Assembly (NCBI RefSeq): GCF_900115145.1
Contig: NZ_FOVL01000007.1
Location: forward strand, 111,160-175,159
Length of the DNA stretch: 64,000 bases
Direction of reading: 5' to 3'
Origin: Salegentibacter flavus
GTDB lineage: Bacteria; Bacteroidota; Bacteroidia; Flavobacteriales; Flavobacteriaceae
This document shows positions 26,479 to 36,452 of the stretch, piece by piece (position 1 is the first letter of the stretch; every line of letters starts with the position of its first letter). A model generated the notes under the pieces. The model was not told where the DNA came from. It ran no database searches and saw only the letters and a program-made list of their open reading frames with translations. The position numbers and the translations under genes are program-made.

Positions 26479-28398
26479 ATGCTTAATATTCATAATCTGT
26501 CCGTTTCCTTTGGCGGCGAGTACCTTTTTGAAAAAGTAACCTTTAGATTAAACGGTGGTGACCGGGTTGGTCTAATTGGAAAAAACGGTGCCGGGAAATC
26601 TACAATGCTTAAGATCCTGGCGGGAGAACAGGAATATGACGAAGGACAGATCGCTAAAGAGAAGGAGCTTAAGATTGGCTTTTTAAAACAGGATATAGAT
26701 TTTGTTCAGGGACGAACCGTTGTGGAAGAAGCACAACAGGCCTTTGAAGAGATCAAAATGCTGGAAAAAAAGATAGACCACATCAATACCCAACTTGCTA
26801 CAAGAACAGATTATGAGACTGATTCCTATTCAGACTTAATTCAGGAATTGAGCGAGGTTACTCATCAATATGAGATAATAGGAGGGTATAATTATCAGGG
26901 AGATACTGAGAAAGTGCTTTTAGGCCTTGGTTTTACCCGGGATCAATTTGATAAGGTTACCGACACCTTTTCGGGAGGTTGGAGAATGAGGATAGAACTT
27001 GCCAAGATCCTGCTTCAGAATAATGATATTTTATTGCTGGATGAGCCTACTAACCACCTCGATATTGAAAGTATCATCTGGTTGGAAAGCTTTCTTACCA
27101 ATTATCCCGGATGCGTGGTGATCGTTTCCCACGATAAAATGTTTCTCGATAATGTAACAAATCGAACCATTGAAATTTCTCTCGGAAAGATCTATGATTT
27201 CAAAAAGCCTTATTCAGAATACCTGGAACTCCGCAATGAACTGAGGGAGCAACAACTGGCTGCGCAAAAGAATCAGCAAAAGGAGATCGAGCGAAATGAA
27301 AAGCTCATCGATAAATTCAAGGCTAAGGCTTCTAAGGCATCTATGGCTCAATCGCTCGTAAAAAAGCTTGATAAAATAGACCGAATTGAAGTAGATGAAG
27401 ATGATAATAGCGTAATGAACATTCATTTTCCTATTTCTGTACAACCGGGGAAGGTGGTTATTGAGGCTGAAAATGTAGGAAAAGCTTACGGCGATAACCA
27501 GGTCTTGGAAGATATTAATCTACTAATTGAGCGCGGGAGTAAAATTGCTTTTGTAGGACAAAACGGACAAGGTAAAACCACTCTTGCCAAGATTATTGTC
27601 GATGAAATATCGTATACCGGAAAATTAAAATTGGGCCATAATGTCCAAATAGGGTATTTTGCGCAAAACCAGGCAGAATATCTTGATGGGGAAAAAACCG
27701 TGCACGACACGATGATCGATGCTGCCAATGAAAAGAACCGGAGTAAGGTGAGAGATATTCTGGGTTCATTTTTATTCAGGGGGGAAGAGGTAGATAAAAA
27801 GGTGAAAGTCCTCTCAGGAGGTGAGCGTAACCGCTTGGCACTGGCAAAACTGATGCTCCAGCCGTTTAACGTGCTGGTAATGGATGAGCCTACAAACCAC
27901 CTTGATATCAAATCTAAAAACGTACTGAAACAAGCACTTAAGAATTTTGAAGGCACTTTAATTCTTGTTTCTCACGACAGGGATTTCCTTCAGGGGCTTA
28001 CAAAAACAGTATATGAATTTAAGAATAGGAAAATAAAGGAATATCTTGGCGATATTGACTTTTACCTGGACCAGCGGCAAGCTGAAAATATGCGGGCAAT
28101 CGAGAAAAAAGATGAAGTCGCCCGGGCAGCAAAGAGAAGTCAGCCAGATGAAGGAAAGCAGTCTTACAAAGATCAGAAAAAAATAAAATCCCTTCAGAAT
28201 AAACTCAGCAATACCGAAGCTAAGATTGCTAAACTTGAAAAGGAGATCAAAGAAAAAGATGTTGAGCTTGCCACTAATTATGAAGAAATGATGGCCAAAC
28301 CAGATTTTCTTGAAAAATATAATAAGAACAAACAGAAACTTGAAGAATTAATGCTTGAATGGGAAGAGCTTCAGGAGAAACTTGACCAATATGCATAA
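26479..28398 (+). CDS. ABC-F family ATPase (translation factor type)
   Basis: A soluble protein with two ABC cassettes and no membrane part, as in ribosome-acting ABC-F proteins (Uup/EttA/YheS group). Walker A motifs are GLIGKNGAGKS and GQNGQGKT. The signature motifs are FSGGWRMRIELAK and LSGGERNRLALAK. The Walker B/LDEPTNHLD motif occurs twice (LLLDEPTNHLDI and LVMDEPTNHLDI). A lysine-rich linker separates the halves, and the C-terminal ~110 residues are a coiled coil (SNTEAKIAKLEKEIKEKD). It probably helps stalled ribosomes; an antibiotic-protection role is possible but not shown. Confidence 0.94.
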   Translation: MLNIHNLSVSFGGEYLFEKVTFRLNGGDRVGLIGKNGAGKSTMLKILAGEQEYDEGQIAKEKELKIGFLKQDIDFVQGRTVVEEAQQAFEEIKMLEKKIDHINTQLATRTDYETDSYSDLIQELSEVTHQYEIIGGYNYQGDTEKVLLGLGFTRDQFDKVTDTFSGGWRMRIELAKILLQNNDILLLDEPTNHLDIESIIWLESFLTNYPGCVVIVSHDKMFLDNVTNRTIEISLGKIYDFKKPYSEYLELRNELREQQLAAQKNQQKEIERNEKLIDKFKAKASKASMAQSLVKKLDKIDRIEVDEDDNSVMNIHFPISVQPGKVVIEAENVGKAYGDNQVLEDINLLIERGSKIAFVGQNGQGKTTLAKIIVDEISYTGKLKLGHNVQIGYFAQNQAEYLDGEKTVHDTMIDAANEKNRSKVRDILGSFLFRGEEVDKKVKVLSGGERNRLALAKLMLQPFNVLVMDEPTNHLDIKSKNVLKQALKNFEGTLILVSHDRDFLQGLTKTVYEFKNRKIKEYLGDIDFYLDQRQAENMRAIEKKDEVARAAKRSQPDEGKQSYKDQKKIKSLQNKLSNTEAKIAKLEKEIKEKDVELATNYEEMMAKPDFLEKYNKNKQKLEELMLEWEELQEKLDQYA

Positions 28399-28423
28399 TT
28401 TATAAATTGTTTATTAAACTATT

Positions 28424-28442
28424 TTAGACTTTGTAAGTCTAA
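28424..28442. promoter_or_regulatory. Palindromic operator candidate ahead of the RND efflux operon
   Basis: TTAGACTT and AAGTCTAA form an 8-bp perfect inverted repeat with a 3-bp spacer. It ends 7 bp before the start codon of the adaptor gene. The size and location fit a repressor site, but no cognate regulator gene is adjacent. Confidence 0.4.
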
Positions 28443-28449
28443 CCGCCGT

Positions 28450-29583
28450 ATGGATTCAAGAAAAATTATTCTTTCGATTTTAGGAATATTGCTGGTTATA
28501 TTAGCAATATTCGGAGCTAAAGCAATTATAGACAGTAATGTGCAGGAAGTTCCCGAGGCCAGAAAAACCGTTAAAAATGTATTTGTGGAAACTGTAAAGA
28601 ACCGAACGGTTCCTATCGTTATTCCCGCCAACGGAGATGTAACTGCCCTTAAAAAACTTGAATTGTTTTCTGAAGTACAGGGAATCTTCCGGTCCAGCAG
28701 CAAAGATTTCAGACCCGGCCAGCAATATTCCCGTGGACAGGTACTTCTTACTATCGATTCTCAAGAATACTATGCAGGGGTACTTTCAGCGAAAAGCGAA
28801 TTGTACAATACCATTACCTCAATAATGCCGGATTTGCGAATGGATTATCCTGAAGCTTTTCAGAAATGGCAGATGTATTTAACTAATTTCGATGTAAATA
28901 AAACCACCCCGCCCTTACCCGAAATGGATACAGAAAAGGAAAAGTACTTCATCACAGGTCGCGGAATTTTATCAGCCTATTACGAGATAAAAAACCTGGA
29001 AGAGCGGTTGAGCAAATTTACGATTCGTGCTCCTTTTAACGGAGTGCTAACGGAAGCTGCCGTAAATCCCGGAACTCTTGTTCGCCCAGGTCAGAAACTT
29101 GGGGAATTTATAGATCCTACGGTTTATGAACTGGAAGTAGCGGTACCTAAAAGGTTTACAGATCTACTGAAAGCAGGGGAGGATGTTTCTCTCCAAAACC
29201 TCGAAAAAACCAAAACCTATAATGGCACAGTAAGCCGGATTAATGCCAGAGTAGACAGGCAGTCCCAAACTATCCAGGTGTTTATAAAAGTTGCAGATCC
29301 TGATATTCGTGAAGGCATGTATCTGGAGGCAAGTCTCGATGCCCGCGATGAGGAAAACGCCATTGAGATTCCCAGAGAACTATTAATAGACCGTTCTAAG
29401 GTGTATGTGGTTCGGGATAGTATTCTCGCCCTCCAGGAAGTTGATCCCGTATATTTTGCTTCAAAAAGCGTGGTGATTAAAGGATTGGAAGACGGTACAA
29501 AACTGATCTCGGCCCCGGTTCCCGGAGCTTATCCAGGTCAGGTAGTGAAGATTCAGCAGGAAGACACAACTAAAAACCTATAG
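28450..29583 (+). CDS. RND efflux periplasmic adaptor (membrane fusion protein)
   Basis: A HlyD/AcrA-type adaptor linking an RND pump to an outer-membrane channel. It has an N-terminal membrane anchor (IILSILGILLVILAIFGAKAII), a barrel-sandwich/lipoyl half motif (ANGDVTALKKLELFSEVQGI), a short helical hairpin, the second lipoyl half (FTIRAPFNGVLTEAAVNPGTLVRPGQKLGEF) and a beta-barrel. The next gene, the pump, starts 2 bp after the stop, so the three efflux genes form one operon. Substrates are unknown. Confidence 0.94.
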   Translation: MDSRKIILSILGILLVILAIFGAKAIIDSNVQEVPEARKTVKNVFVETVKNRTVPIVIPANGDVTALKKLELFSEVQGIFRSSSKDFRPGQQYSRGQVLLTIDSQEYYAGVLSAKSELYNTITSIMPDLRMDYPEAFQKWQMYLTNFDVNKTTPPLPEMDTEKEKYFITGRGILSAYYEIKNLEERLSKFTIRAPFNGVLTEAAVNPGTLVRPGQKLGEFIDPTVYELEVAVPKRFTDLLKAGEDVSLQNLEKTKTYNGTVSRINARVDRQSQTIQVFIKVADPDIREGMYLEASLDARDEENAIEIPRELLIDRSKVYVVRDSILALQEVDPVYFASKSVVIKGLEDGTKLISAPVPGAYPGQVVKIQQEDTTKNL

Positions 29584-29585
29584 TT

Positions 29586-32500
29586 GTGAGAAAATTAATA
29601 AGTTACTTTATAAAATACGAAGTTGCCGTAAACGTGGTCATCCTCGCATTTGCCATTTTTGGCCTGGTTGGGGTTCTTAGCCTGAATTCCTCCTTTTTTC
29701 CGTTGCAAGATTCCAGGATTATAAACATTAGTGTGAATTATCCCGGTTCTGCTCCCGAAGAAATTGAAGAGGGAATTATTCTTAAGATTGAAGATAATCT
29801 TAAAGGGCTTGTTGGAATAGACAGGGTGACCTCTGTAGCTCGTGAAAGCGGTGGTTCTATTACAGTAGAGATAGAACAGGATGAAAACATTGATGTGATG
29901 CTTACTGAAGTGAAGAACGCGGTAGATCGTGTTCCCACTTTTCCCGGGGGAATGGAACCCCTGGTGGTTTCAAAACAGGAAAGGGTTCGTCCTTCCATAA
30001 GTTTTGCGATAAGCGGAGAAGGAGTCCCTCTGGTCACTTTAAAGCGTATTAGCGAACAGATAGAGAACGACCTGAGAAGAATAGATGGGATCTCCCAGAT
30101 TGAGATTTCCGGTTTCCCTCAGGAAGAGATTGAAATTGCCGTTAGCCAAAACGATTTACTCGCCTATAACCTCACCTTCGAAGAGGTTGCTCGCACCGTA
30201 GGATCAGCAAATATACTGAGCACAGGTGGTACCATTAAAACCGATGCGGAAGATTATTTAATTAGAGCCAACAGTCGTTCCTACTACGCCGACGCTCTTA
30301 ATGACCTGGTGGTGCGTTCTTCGGAGAGTGGGCAGATCACCCGGCTTAGTGATGTAGCTACGGTACGGGATCAATTTAGCGAAACCTCCAATGCCTCTTA
30401 TTTCAATGGGAATATTGCAGTGAATGTTTCCATTAGCAACACCAACAATGAAGATTTATTATCTGCTGCTTCCGCAGTAAAAAAATACGTCGCCGATTAT
30501 AATTCCAAAAGCAGTAATATTCGATTAGATGTTGTCTCAGATTCCTCCATTACTCTGGGCCAGCGTACCCGCCTGCTTATGGAAAACGGAGCGATTGGAA
30601 TTCTTTTGGTGATATTCTTTCTTGCTCTTTTTCTGAATATTCGTCTGGCATTTTGGGTGGCCTTCGGCCTGCCAATCGCTTTTTTGGGGATGTTTATTTT
30701 CGCCGGCCAGTTTGGGGTAACCATTAACGTGCTTTCTCTCTTTGGAATGATCATCGTTATAGGGATCCTGGTTGATGATGGGATTGTAATTGGAGAAAAT
30801 ATCTATCAGCATTATGAAATGGGGAAATCGCCCGTTCAGGCTGCTCTCGATGGAACGATGGAGGTAGTGCCTCCAATTATTTCAGCGATAATCACTACTG
30901 TTCTTGCCTTTTCAGCCTTCCTTTTTCTTGATAGTCGTATAGGAGAGTTTTTCAGTGAGGTTTCTACTGTGGTAATCCTTACTTTAACCGTTTCCCTGGT
31001 GGAGGCGCTTATAATTCTTCCTGCCCATATCGCGCACTCGAAGGCACTGCAACGACGAAAATCAGAAAATCCGGAAAAGAAAAAAACAGGGTTTTTCAGC
31101 AAAATGCGTGAAATAAATAAACTTGGTGATCGTATTATGCGCTATAATCGGGATAAATTTTATAGCCCTGCATTAAAATTCGTGTTGCGACAACAGATTC
31201 TTTCCTTGGGAATCCTGGCTTCAATTTTAATATTAACTATAGGTGCTATTGGAGGAAACTGGATTAGGGTCACTCTTTTTCCCAGTATCGCCAGTGACCG
31301 GGTGAGTATTGATTTGCTAATGGCGGAAGGGGTGAATCCCGCTCGTACAGATTCTATAATCTCGATGGTTGAAGATGCCGCCTGGCGGGTGAACGAAGAT
31401 TTTACTGCAAGACAAACCGATAATATATCGGTAATCGAAAATACCATTAAAAGGGTTGGCCCCGGAAATAATAAAGCATCGTTGCAGGTAAACTTACTGC
31501 CTGGAGAAGAAAGAGATTTTAGTTCTCCTGAGATCACTAACGCGATTAGGGAGGAAGTTGGACCTGTCTTTGGGGTGGAGAATTTAACCTTTGGATCTGG
31601 TGGAAATTTTGGGGGAGATCCTGTTTCGGTATCTCTTCTGGGTAATAATCTTCAGGAGCTGGAAGCTGCTAAAGAGGAATTAAAAGCAATTTTTGAAAAT
31701 AACCCACTTCTAAAAGATGTTAAAGACAATGATCCTAAAGGGATAAAAGAAATCAATATTCAGCTAAAGGATAACGCCTATGCTCTTGGTCTAGATCTTA
31801 GTGAAGTGATGAGACAGGTACGAAATGGATTTTTTGGAACTCAGGCCCAGCGTTTTCAGCGTGGGCAGGATGAAATACGGGTTTGGGTGCGCTACAACCG
31901 GGAAAACAGGTCTTCTATTAATGATCTTGATGATATGCGTCTTACCACTTTATCGGGAAGCAGGGTGCCTTTTAATGAAATAGCTACTTACGAAATTATT
32001 AGGGGAACTGAATCTATAAGCCATCTGGATGGCATGAGAGAAATAAGGGTAAGCTCAGATATGGAAGATCCAAATGGCAGCTCGACAGAAATCCTCACCG
32101 ATATTAAAAATAATATAATGCCCGAGCTGTTGGCGAAATATCCAAGTATAGGAGTTTCCTATGAAGGCCAGAACCGGGAAGCAAATAAATTGACTAATTC
32201 TGCCAAGGGTGTGCTGCCGGTAATTTTATTTCTAATTTATGCAACAATAGCCTTTACCTTCAGAAGTTACAGTCAGCCATTTTTATTAATGCTAATGATT
32301 CCTTTCAGTATCATTGGAGTTGCCTGGGGACACTGGATTCACGATTTTCCTGTAAATGTACTTTCAGCCTTGGGCATTATTGCACTTATTGGAATTATGG
32401 TTAATGATGGTTTAGTATTGATAAGTAAATTTAATGGGAATCTGCGGTCTGGAATGAATTTCGAAGATGCCTTGTATGAAGCCGGAAGGGCGAGGTTCAG

Positions 32501-32786
32501 AGCTATTTTTCTTACCTCGATTACTACCATTGCCGGGATGGCACCTTTACTGCTTGAAAAGAGTAGGCAGGCTCAATTTCTGAAACCTATGGCAATCTCA
32601 ATTTCCTACGGAATCGCCATTGCCACTGTTTTAACTCTCTTATTACTGCCATTGTTGCTATCTATCAGTAATAATATTAAGGTTGGAGGGAAATGGCTCG
32701 CAACCGGAAACCGGGTGAGCAATGAAGCGGTAGAGCGAGCAATTAAGGAACAAAATGAAGAGAAAGAGCATGAAGAAAGAACTTAG
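29586..32786 (+). CDS. RND-family efflux pump
   Basis: An AcrB/MexB-like inner-membrane proton antiporter of 1066 residues (GTG start, 2 bp after the adaptor). Twelve membrane helices in two blocks are visible: IGILLVIFFLALFLNIRLAF with IVIGILVDDGIVIGENIYQHYE in the first, and the repeat VILFLIYATIAFTFRSYSQP with IALIGIMVNDGLVLISKFN in the second. The DD pair in helix 4 is the usual proton relay. Large periplasmic loops follow helices 1 and 7. The TolC-like gene starts inside its 3' end. Drug or metal specificity cannot be assigned; heavy-metal (CzcA) features are not obvious. Confidence 0.95.
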   Translation: MRKLISYFIKYEVAVNVVILAFAIFGLVGVLSLNSSFFPLQDSRIINISVNYPGSAPEEIEEGIILKIEDNLKGLVGIDRVTSVARESGGSITVEIEQDENIDVMLTEVKNAVDRVPTFPGGMEPLVVSKQERVRPSISFAISGEGVPLVTLKRISEQIENDLRRIDGISQIEISGFPQEEIEIAVSQNDLLAYNLTFEEVARTVGSANILSTGGTIKTDAEDYLIRANSRSYYADALNDLVVRSSESGQITRLSDVATVRDQFSETSNASYFNGNIAVNVSISNTNNEDLLSAASAVKKYVADYNSKSSNIRLDVVSDSSITLGQRTRLLMENGAIGILLVIFFLALFLNIRLAFWVAFGLPIAFLGMFIFAGQFGVTINVLSLFGMIIVIGILVDDGIVIGENIYQHYEMGKSPVQAALDGTMEVVPPIISAIITTVLAFSAFLFLDSRIGEFFSEVSTVVILTLTVSLVEALIILPAHIAHSKALQRRKSENPEKKKTGFFSKMREINKLGDRIMRYNRDKFYSPALKFVLRQQILSLGILASILILTIGAIGGNWIRVTLFPSIASDRVSIDLLMAEGVNPARTDSIISMVEDAAWRVNEDFTARQTDNISVIENTIKRVGPGNNKASLQVNLLPGEERDFSSPEITNAIREEVGPVFGVENLTFGSGGNFGGDPVSVSLLGNNLQELEAAKEELKAIFENNPLLKDVKDNDPKGIKEINIQLKDNAYALGLDLSEVMRQVRNGFFGTQAQRFQRGQDEIRVWVRYNRENRSSINDLDDMRLTTLSGSRVPFNEIATYEIIRGTESISHLDGMREIRVSSDMEDPNGSSTEILTDIKNNIMPELLAKYPSIGVSYEGQNREANKLTNSAKGVLPVILFLIYATIAFTFRSYSQPFLLMLMIPFSIIGVAWGHWIHDFPVNVLSALGIIALIGIMVNDGLVLISKFNGNLRSGMNFEDALYEAGRARFRAIFLTSITTIAGMAPLLLEKSRQAQFLKPMAISISYGIAIATVLTLLLLPLLLSISNNIKVGGKWLATGNRVSNEAVERAIKEQNEEKEHEERT

Positions 32787-34104
32787 GTTTGCGTTTGTAA
32801 TAATTCTTTTAGTTGTATTCCAGGTTTCATCTCAGGAGAAAGAGATTATTACTAAAGAGGAAGCTATTGCACGAGCTTTGGAGAATAACTTTGGAATAAA
32901 GATCGCCAGAAACCAGGTGGAGATCGCAGAGAATAATCAGGGGATACTTAATTCAGGATATTTGCCGAGGCTTAGGGGGCAGGCCGGTGCAGGCTATGAT
33001 CTTAATGACCGGCTTACAGAACCTGAAGATCGTGAAAACGTAGACCAGAAAGGTATTGAAAGCAACAGGTATAACGCTTCTATTAATGTTGATTATACTT
33101 TGTTTGACGGACTGGGAAGATTATATAATTATAAGAGCCTTAAAGAACAATACGACCTCTCACAACTGGAAGCCAGGGAAACCATAGAAAACACTATCCT
33201 GCAGCTTATGAGTGTCTATTACGAGATTGCACGGCTAACCCAAAATATAGAAGTTCTTCAGGATGTGTTGGAAACTTCACAGGAACGGGTTACCCGGGCA
33301 CAATATCAATTTGATTATGGTCAAACCAATAACCTGGCGGTCTTAAATGCCAGGGTAGATGTAAATAACGACAGTATAAACCTGCTGGAAACACGGCAGC
33401 AACTTCATAATACCAAACGAGATCTCAATGTATTACTGGACAGGGAAATCATCGATAAAGAGTTTGTAGTAGATACCACGGTAGGTTTTATCCCTGAACT
33501 TCAATTAGAGGCTTTTGTAGAAGAAGCAGCTTTGAATAATGTCTCTCTCTTACAGATAGAGAAAAATCTCAATATAAGCGATTACGATATTAAAATCAGC
33601 AAATCAGCGTATTTACCTACAATAGACCTCACCGGGTCTTATGGTTGGAACAGAAACAGAAGTGCAGCTACGGCATTTTTTCCCGGAAGTACCACAACCA
33701 CCGATGGGATTTCGGCAGGGGTTAGCCTTAACTGGAACCTTTTTGATGGAGGAGGGACCAGTGTCCGGGTCCAGAATGCTAAGATCAATTATGAGAACCA
33801 GGAACTGCTTAAAAAGCAAATAGAACTTGAAGTAAAACGAAACATTGCAAATGCTTGGGGCAATTACCAGAATAAGCTTTACATATTCCGGGTTCAGGAG
33901 GAAAATGTAACTACCAACCAGGATAATTTTGAACGCTCAGAAGAACAATTCAAACTGGGGCGTATCACTTCTATAGAATTTCGCCAGGCACAGGTCAATC
34001 TTCTGGACGCCCAAACCAGTTTGAATCTTGCCAAGTATGATGCCAAGCTTGCTGAAATGGAATTGCTTCAGCTTACCGGGCAGTTGCTAAATATAAAATT
34101 ATAA
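32770..34104 (+). CDS. TolC-family outer-membrane efflux channel
   Basis: The outer-membrane factor of the RND system. A signal peptide (MKKELRFAFVIILLVVFQVSSQ) supports the ATG at 32770; another in-frame ATG at 32755 adds only MKRKS. The two OEP repeats show the long helices typical of TolC: AIARALENNFGIKIARNQVEIAENNQGIL and YELTRNIEVLQDV-like stretches, then VEEAALNNVSLLQIEKNLNISDYDIKISKSAYLPTIDLTGSY in the second half. It overlaps the pump gene by 17 bp. The complete adaptor-pump-channel set lies on one transcript. Confidence 0.93.
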   Translation: MKKELRFAFVIILLVVFQVSSQEKEIITKEEAIARALENNFGIKIARNQVEIAENNQGILNSGYLPRLRGQAGAGYDLNDRLTEPEDRENVDQKGIESNRYNASINVDYTLFDGLGRLYNYKSLKEQYDLSQLEARETIENTILQLMSVYYEIARLTQNIEVLQDVLETSQERVTRAQYQFDYGQTNNLAVLNARVDVNNDSINLLETRQQLHNTKRDLNVLLDREIIDKEFVVDTTVGFIPELQLEAFVEEAALNNVSLLQIEKNLNISDYDIKISKSAYLPTIDLTGSYGWNRNRSAATAFFPGSTTTTDGISAGVSLNWNLFDGGGTSVRVQNAKINYENQELLKKQIELEVKRNIANAWGNYQNKLYIFRVQEENVTTNQDNFERSEEQFKLGRITSIEFRQAQVNLLDAQTSLNLAKYDAKLAEMELLQLTGQLLNIKL

Positions 34105-34286
34105 TGTTTGAACACTTTTTCCAATGTCCCTATTGCTGGCAGGAAATATCGGTGTTACTTGATCCTTCGGTTAGGCGCCAGACCTATATTGAAGATTGTG
34201 AAAACTGTTGCAATCCTATTGAAATTAAGGTGGAATTTTCTGAAAATGAACTTCAGTCTTTTGAAGCTTCCGGTATTGAACAATAG
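34104..34286 (+). CDS. CPXCG-motif cysteine-rich small protein
   Basis: A 60-residue protein with two cysteine pairs (CPYCWQEIS and CENCCNPIEIKVEF) that would bind a zinc ion, matching the CPXCG zinc-ribbon family found widely in Bacteroidota and proteobacteria. Its ATG overlaps the TAA of the TolC-like gene by one base. Function is unknown. It is the last gene before the tRNA. Confidence 0.88.
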   Translation: MFEHFFQCPYCWQEISVLLDPSVRRQTYIEDCENCCNPIEIKVEFSENELQSFEASGIEQ

Positions 34287-34406
34287 TTTTACGTCTTAAG
34301 AGCTTGTTTTTCAGAAGCTGAAATTTTACGGATGTTCTACTAGCTAATTTTTCTACAAAAAGCTTTGTGAGAACTTAAATTCTGTCTTATATTTGCAGTC
34401 CAATAT

Positions 34407-34479
<73 letters not shown>

Positions 34480-34490
34480 CTAGCAATGAC

Positions 34491-34524
34491 AAGGCTTCAC
34501 AGAAATGTGGAGCCTTTGTTTTTT
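34491..34524 (+). terminator. Intrinsic terminator of the tRNA-Met transcript
   Basis: An 11-bp stem with one G-T pair (34491-34501 with 34506-34516, GAAA loop) is followed by TGTTTTTT. Confidence 0.88.
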
Positions 34525-34530
34525 ACAAGG

Positions 34531-34552
34531 GGTACAGAATAGGTACAGAATA
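34531..34552. repeat. Two tandem 11-bp direct repeats beside the tRNA (candidate attachment-site arm)
   Basis: GGTACAGAATA occurs twice without spacing, 52 bp after the end of the tRNA and just inside the accessory region. Short repeats like this next to a tRNA are often integrase-binding arms of an integrative element. No integrase gene is inside the window, and I found no second copy of the tRNA 3' end, so an att assignment is tentative. Confidence 0.4.
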
Positions 34553-34970
34553 GCTCCTTATCCATAAGTAAACTTTTAATTGATATTAATTGTTTCTATT
34601 TACCTGTAATTCTTATGAATTTAGTTTGATCCGGGATCAAGCGTAGGAATTTGAGCTGCGCGATCGTCGGATTGAAAGATGATTTTTGTAGTATATTTAA
34701 GTCTTACGGAGGTTTAAAAAATTGGTCACCGGATTGGTCTCCCTATAACAAAGTTTAATGTTTTGATCATTTAGATTTAAACAGCATAGACCGCCACTTC
34801 TTTAATCATATCAACGCTGAATTACTCTGAGAATTATAGGTTTACCAATGCTACAATTTTCTATAGTGTCCTTTTTAACATTCCTCTAAGATTTTCCTAT
34901 ATTTACTGCTGGCTGAAAAACTTCCCTACACTTATTTCAGCTATTCGATTTCAACTAATTGACTTTTCTA
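34553..34970. other. Intergenic region between the tRNA-side repeats and the type I R-M operon
   Basis: No credible gene is seen. It contains one 15-bp inverted repeat (TTGATCC-G-GGATCAA, 34626-34640). It must hold the promoter of the restriction-modification operon, but I see no clear consensus. Confidence 0.5.
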
Positions 34971-36452
34971 ATGCAGAAAGAAAAAATCAACCTATCTCAA
35001 CTTGAACAATATTTATCCAAAGCAGCCTGGATCCTTAAAGGGCCGGTAGATGCTTCAGATTTCAAAGTATATATTTTTCCTTTATTATTCTTTAAAAGAA
35101 TTTCTGATGTATATGATGAAGAGTATCAAAAAGCTTTAAAAGAATCTGACGGAGACGAGGAATACGCCTCCTTACCAGAATTTCACCGTTTCGAAATCCC
35201 TGAAGATTGTCATTGGCGCGATGTACGGGATACCACAAATAACGTTGGTCAGAAAATAGAAGAAGCTTTACGCTGTATTGAGCAGGCCAATCAAAATTAC
35301 CTGTATGGGATTTTTGGGGATGCGCAGTGGAGCAATAAAAATAAGCTCTCTGATAGATTGCTCATTGACCTGGTGGAGCATTTTTCTCAGTACAAGCTTT
35401 CAAACGAGTTAGTGGATCCCGATATGCTGGGCCAGGCTTATGAATACCTAATAAAGCACTTCGCTGATCTTACCAATAAGAAAGCCGGGGAATTCTATAC
35501 TCCGCGCTCTGTAGTTCATTTACTCGGATTGATACTCGACCCTCATGAAGGGGAAAGCATTTATGACCCGGCCTGCGGAACAGGAGGAATGCTTCTTGAG
35601 TGTGTGGATCATCTTAAAGATAACAATGAAGATTACCGGACTTTAAAGCTTTACGGGCAGGAAAAAAATCTTACTTCCAGTTCCATAGCCAGGATGAATA
35701 TGTTCCTGCATGGAATTGAAGATTTTCAGATTGTAAGAGGGGATACATTAAGGCAACCGGCTTTTTTTGAAGCTGATGGTTTAAAAACTTTCGATTGCGT
35801 AATTGCCAACCCTCCTTTTTCCTTAAAAGAATGGGGAGCGGAAAATTGGGCCAATGATCCCTACGGAAGGAATATTGCCGGAGTCCCTCCCAAAGGGAAC
35901 GGCGATATGGCCTGGGTGCAACATATGATTAAATCGATGAACAGTACCGGCCGGATGACCGTTGTTCTGCCGCATGGAGCTTTATTCAGAAAAAATGCTG
36001 AAGGCAAGATTCGCAAAAAACTTATAGAGGAAGATCTTCTGGAAGCAGTTATAGGTCTTGGTCCGAATATATTCTACGGAACTCAACTTTCTGCATGTGT
36101 TCTTGTTTTTAAACAGGTGAAAGAGGATGAGAAAAAGAAGAAAGTGCTGTTTATAGATGGTGCCGACCAGGTGCGGGTGGGGAGAGCACAAAACTTCCTG
36201 GAGCCGGAACACGTGCAACAAATTTATTCCTGGTTCGGGGATTATAAAGATGTAGAGAATCATGTGAAGGTGGCAGAGCTGGCGGAGATCAAAGAGAATG
36301 ACTTTAATCTGAATATTCCACTTTATGTGGAGAAAATAATAAAAGACGATCTGCCTTCTGTGGAAGAGGCACTGGCTGATTTAAAACAGGCATGGAATGA
36401 AAGTTTAGAAGCAGAAGAAAAGTTTAAAAATATATTGCAAAAATTCATTTAA
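34971..36452 (+). CDS. hsdM: Type I restriction-modification methyltransferase subunit HsdM (first copy)
   Basis: An N6-adenine methyltransferase subunit of a type I R-M enzyme. It has the N-terminal HsdM helical domain (LEQYLSKAAWILKGPVDASDF), the SAM motif YDPACGTGGMLLE (~residues 201-213) and the catalytic NPPF motif (VIANPPFSLKEWG). I chose the ATG at 34971 (MQKEKINLSQ) over an upstream in-frame TTG. A second, clearly related hsdM lies one gene downstream, which is unusual. The next gene starts on the last base of the stop codon (taATG), so these genes are translationally coupled. Confidence 0.95.
   Translation: MQKEKINLSQLEQYLSKAAWILKGPVDASDFKVYIFPLLFFKRISDVYDEEYQKALKESDGDEEYASLPEFHRFEIPEDCHWRDVRDTTNNVGQKIEEALRCIEQANQNYLYGIFGDAQWSNKNKLSDRLLIDLVEHFSQYKLSNELVDPDMLGQAYEYLIKHFADLTNKKAGEFYTPRSVVHLLGLILDPHEGESIYDPACGTGGMLLECVDHLKDNNEDYRTLKLYGQEKNLTSSSIARMNMFLHGIEDFQIVRGDTLRQPAFFEADGLKTFDCVIANPPFSLKEWGAENWANDPYGRNIAGVPPKGNGDMAWVQHMIKSMNSTGRMTVVLPHGALFRKNAEGKIRKKLIEEDLLEAVIGLGPNIFYGTQLSACVLVFKQVKEDEKKKKVLFIDGADQVRVGRAQNFLEPEHVQQIYSWFGDYKDVENHVKVAELAEIKENDFNLNIPLYVEKIIKDDLPSVEEALADLKQAWNESLEAEEKFKNILQKFI

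Noticed and set aside
34553..34970. Integrase or att remnant gene after the tRNA
   Set aside because: No reading frame or integrase motif was seen here; only a short palindrome is present.
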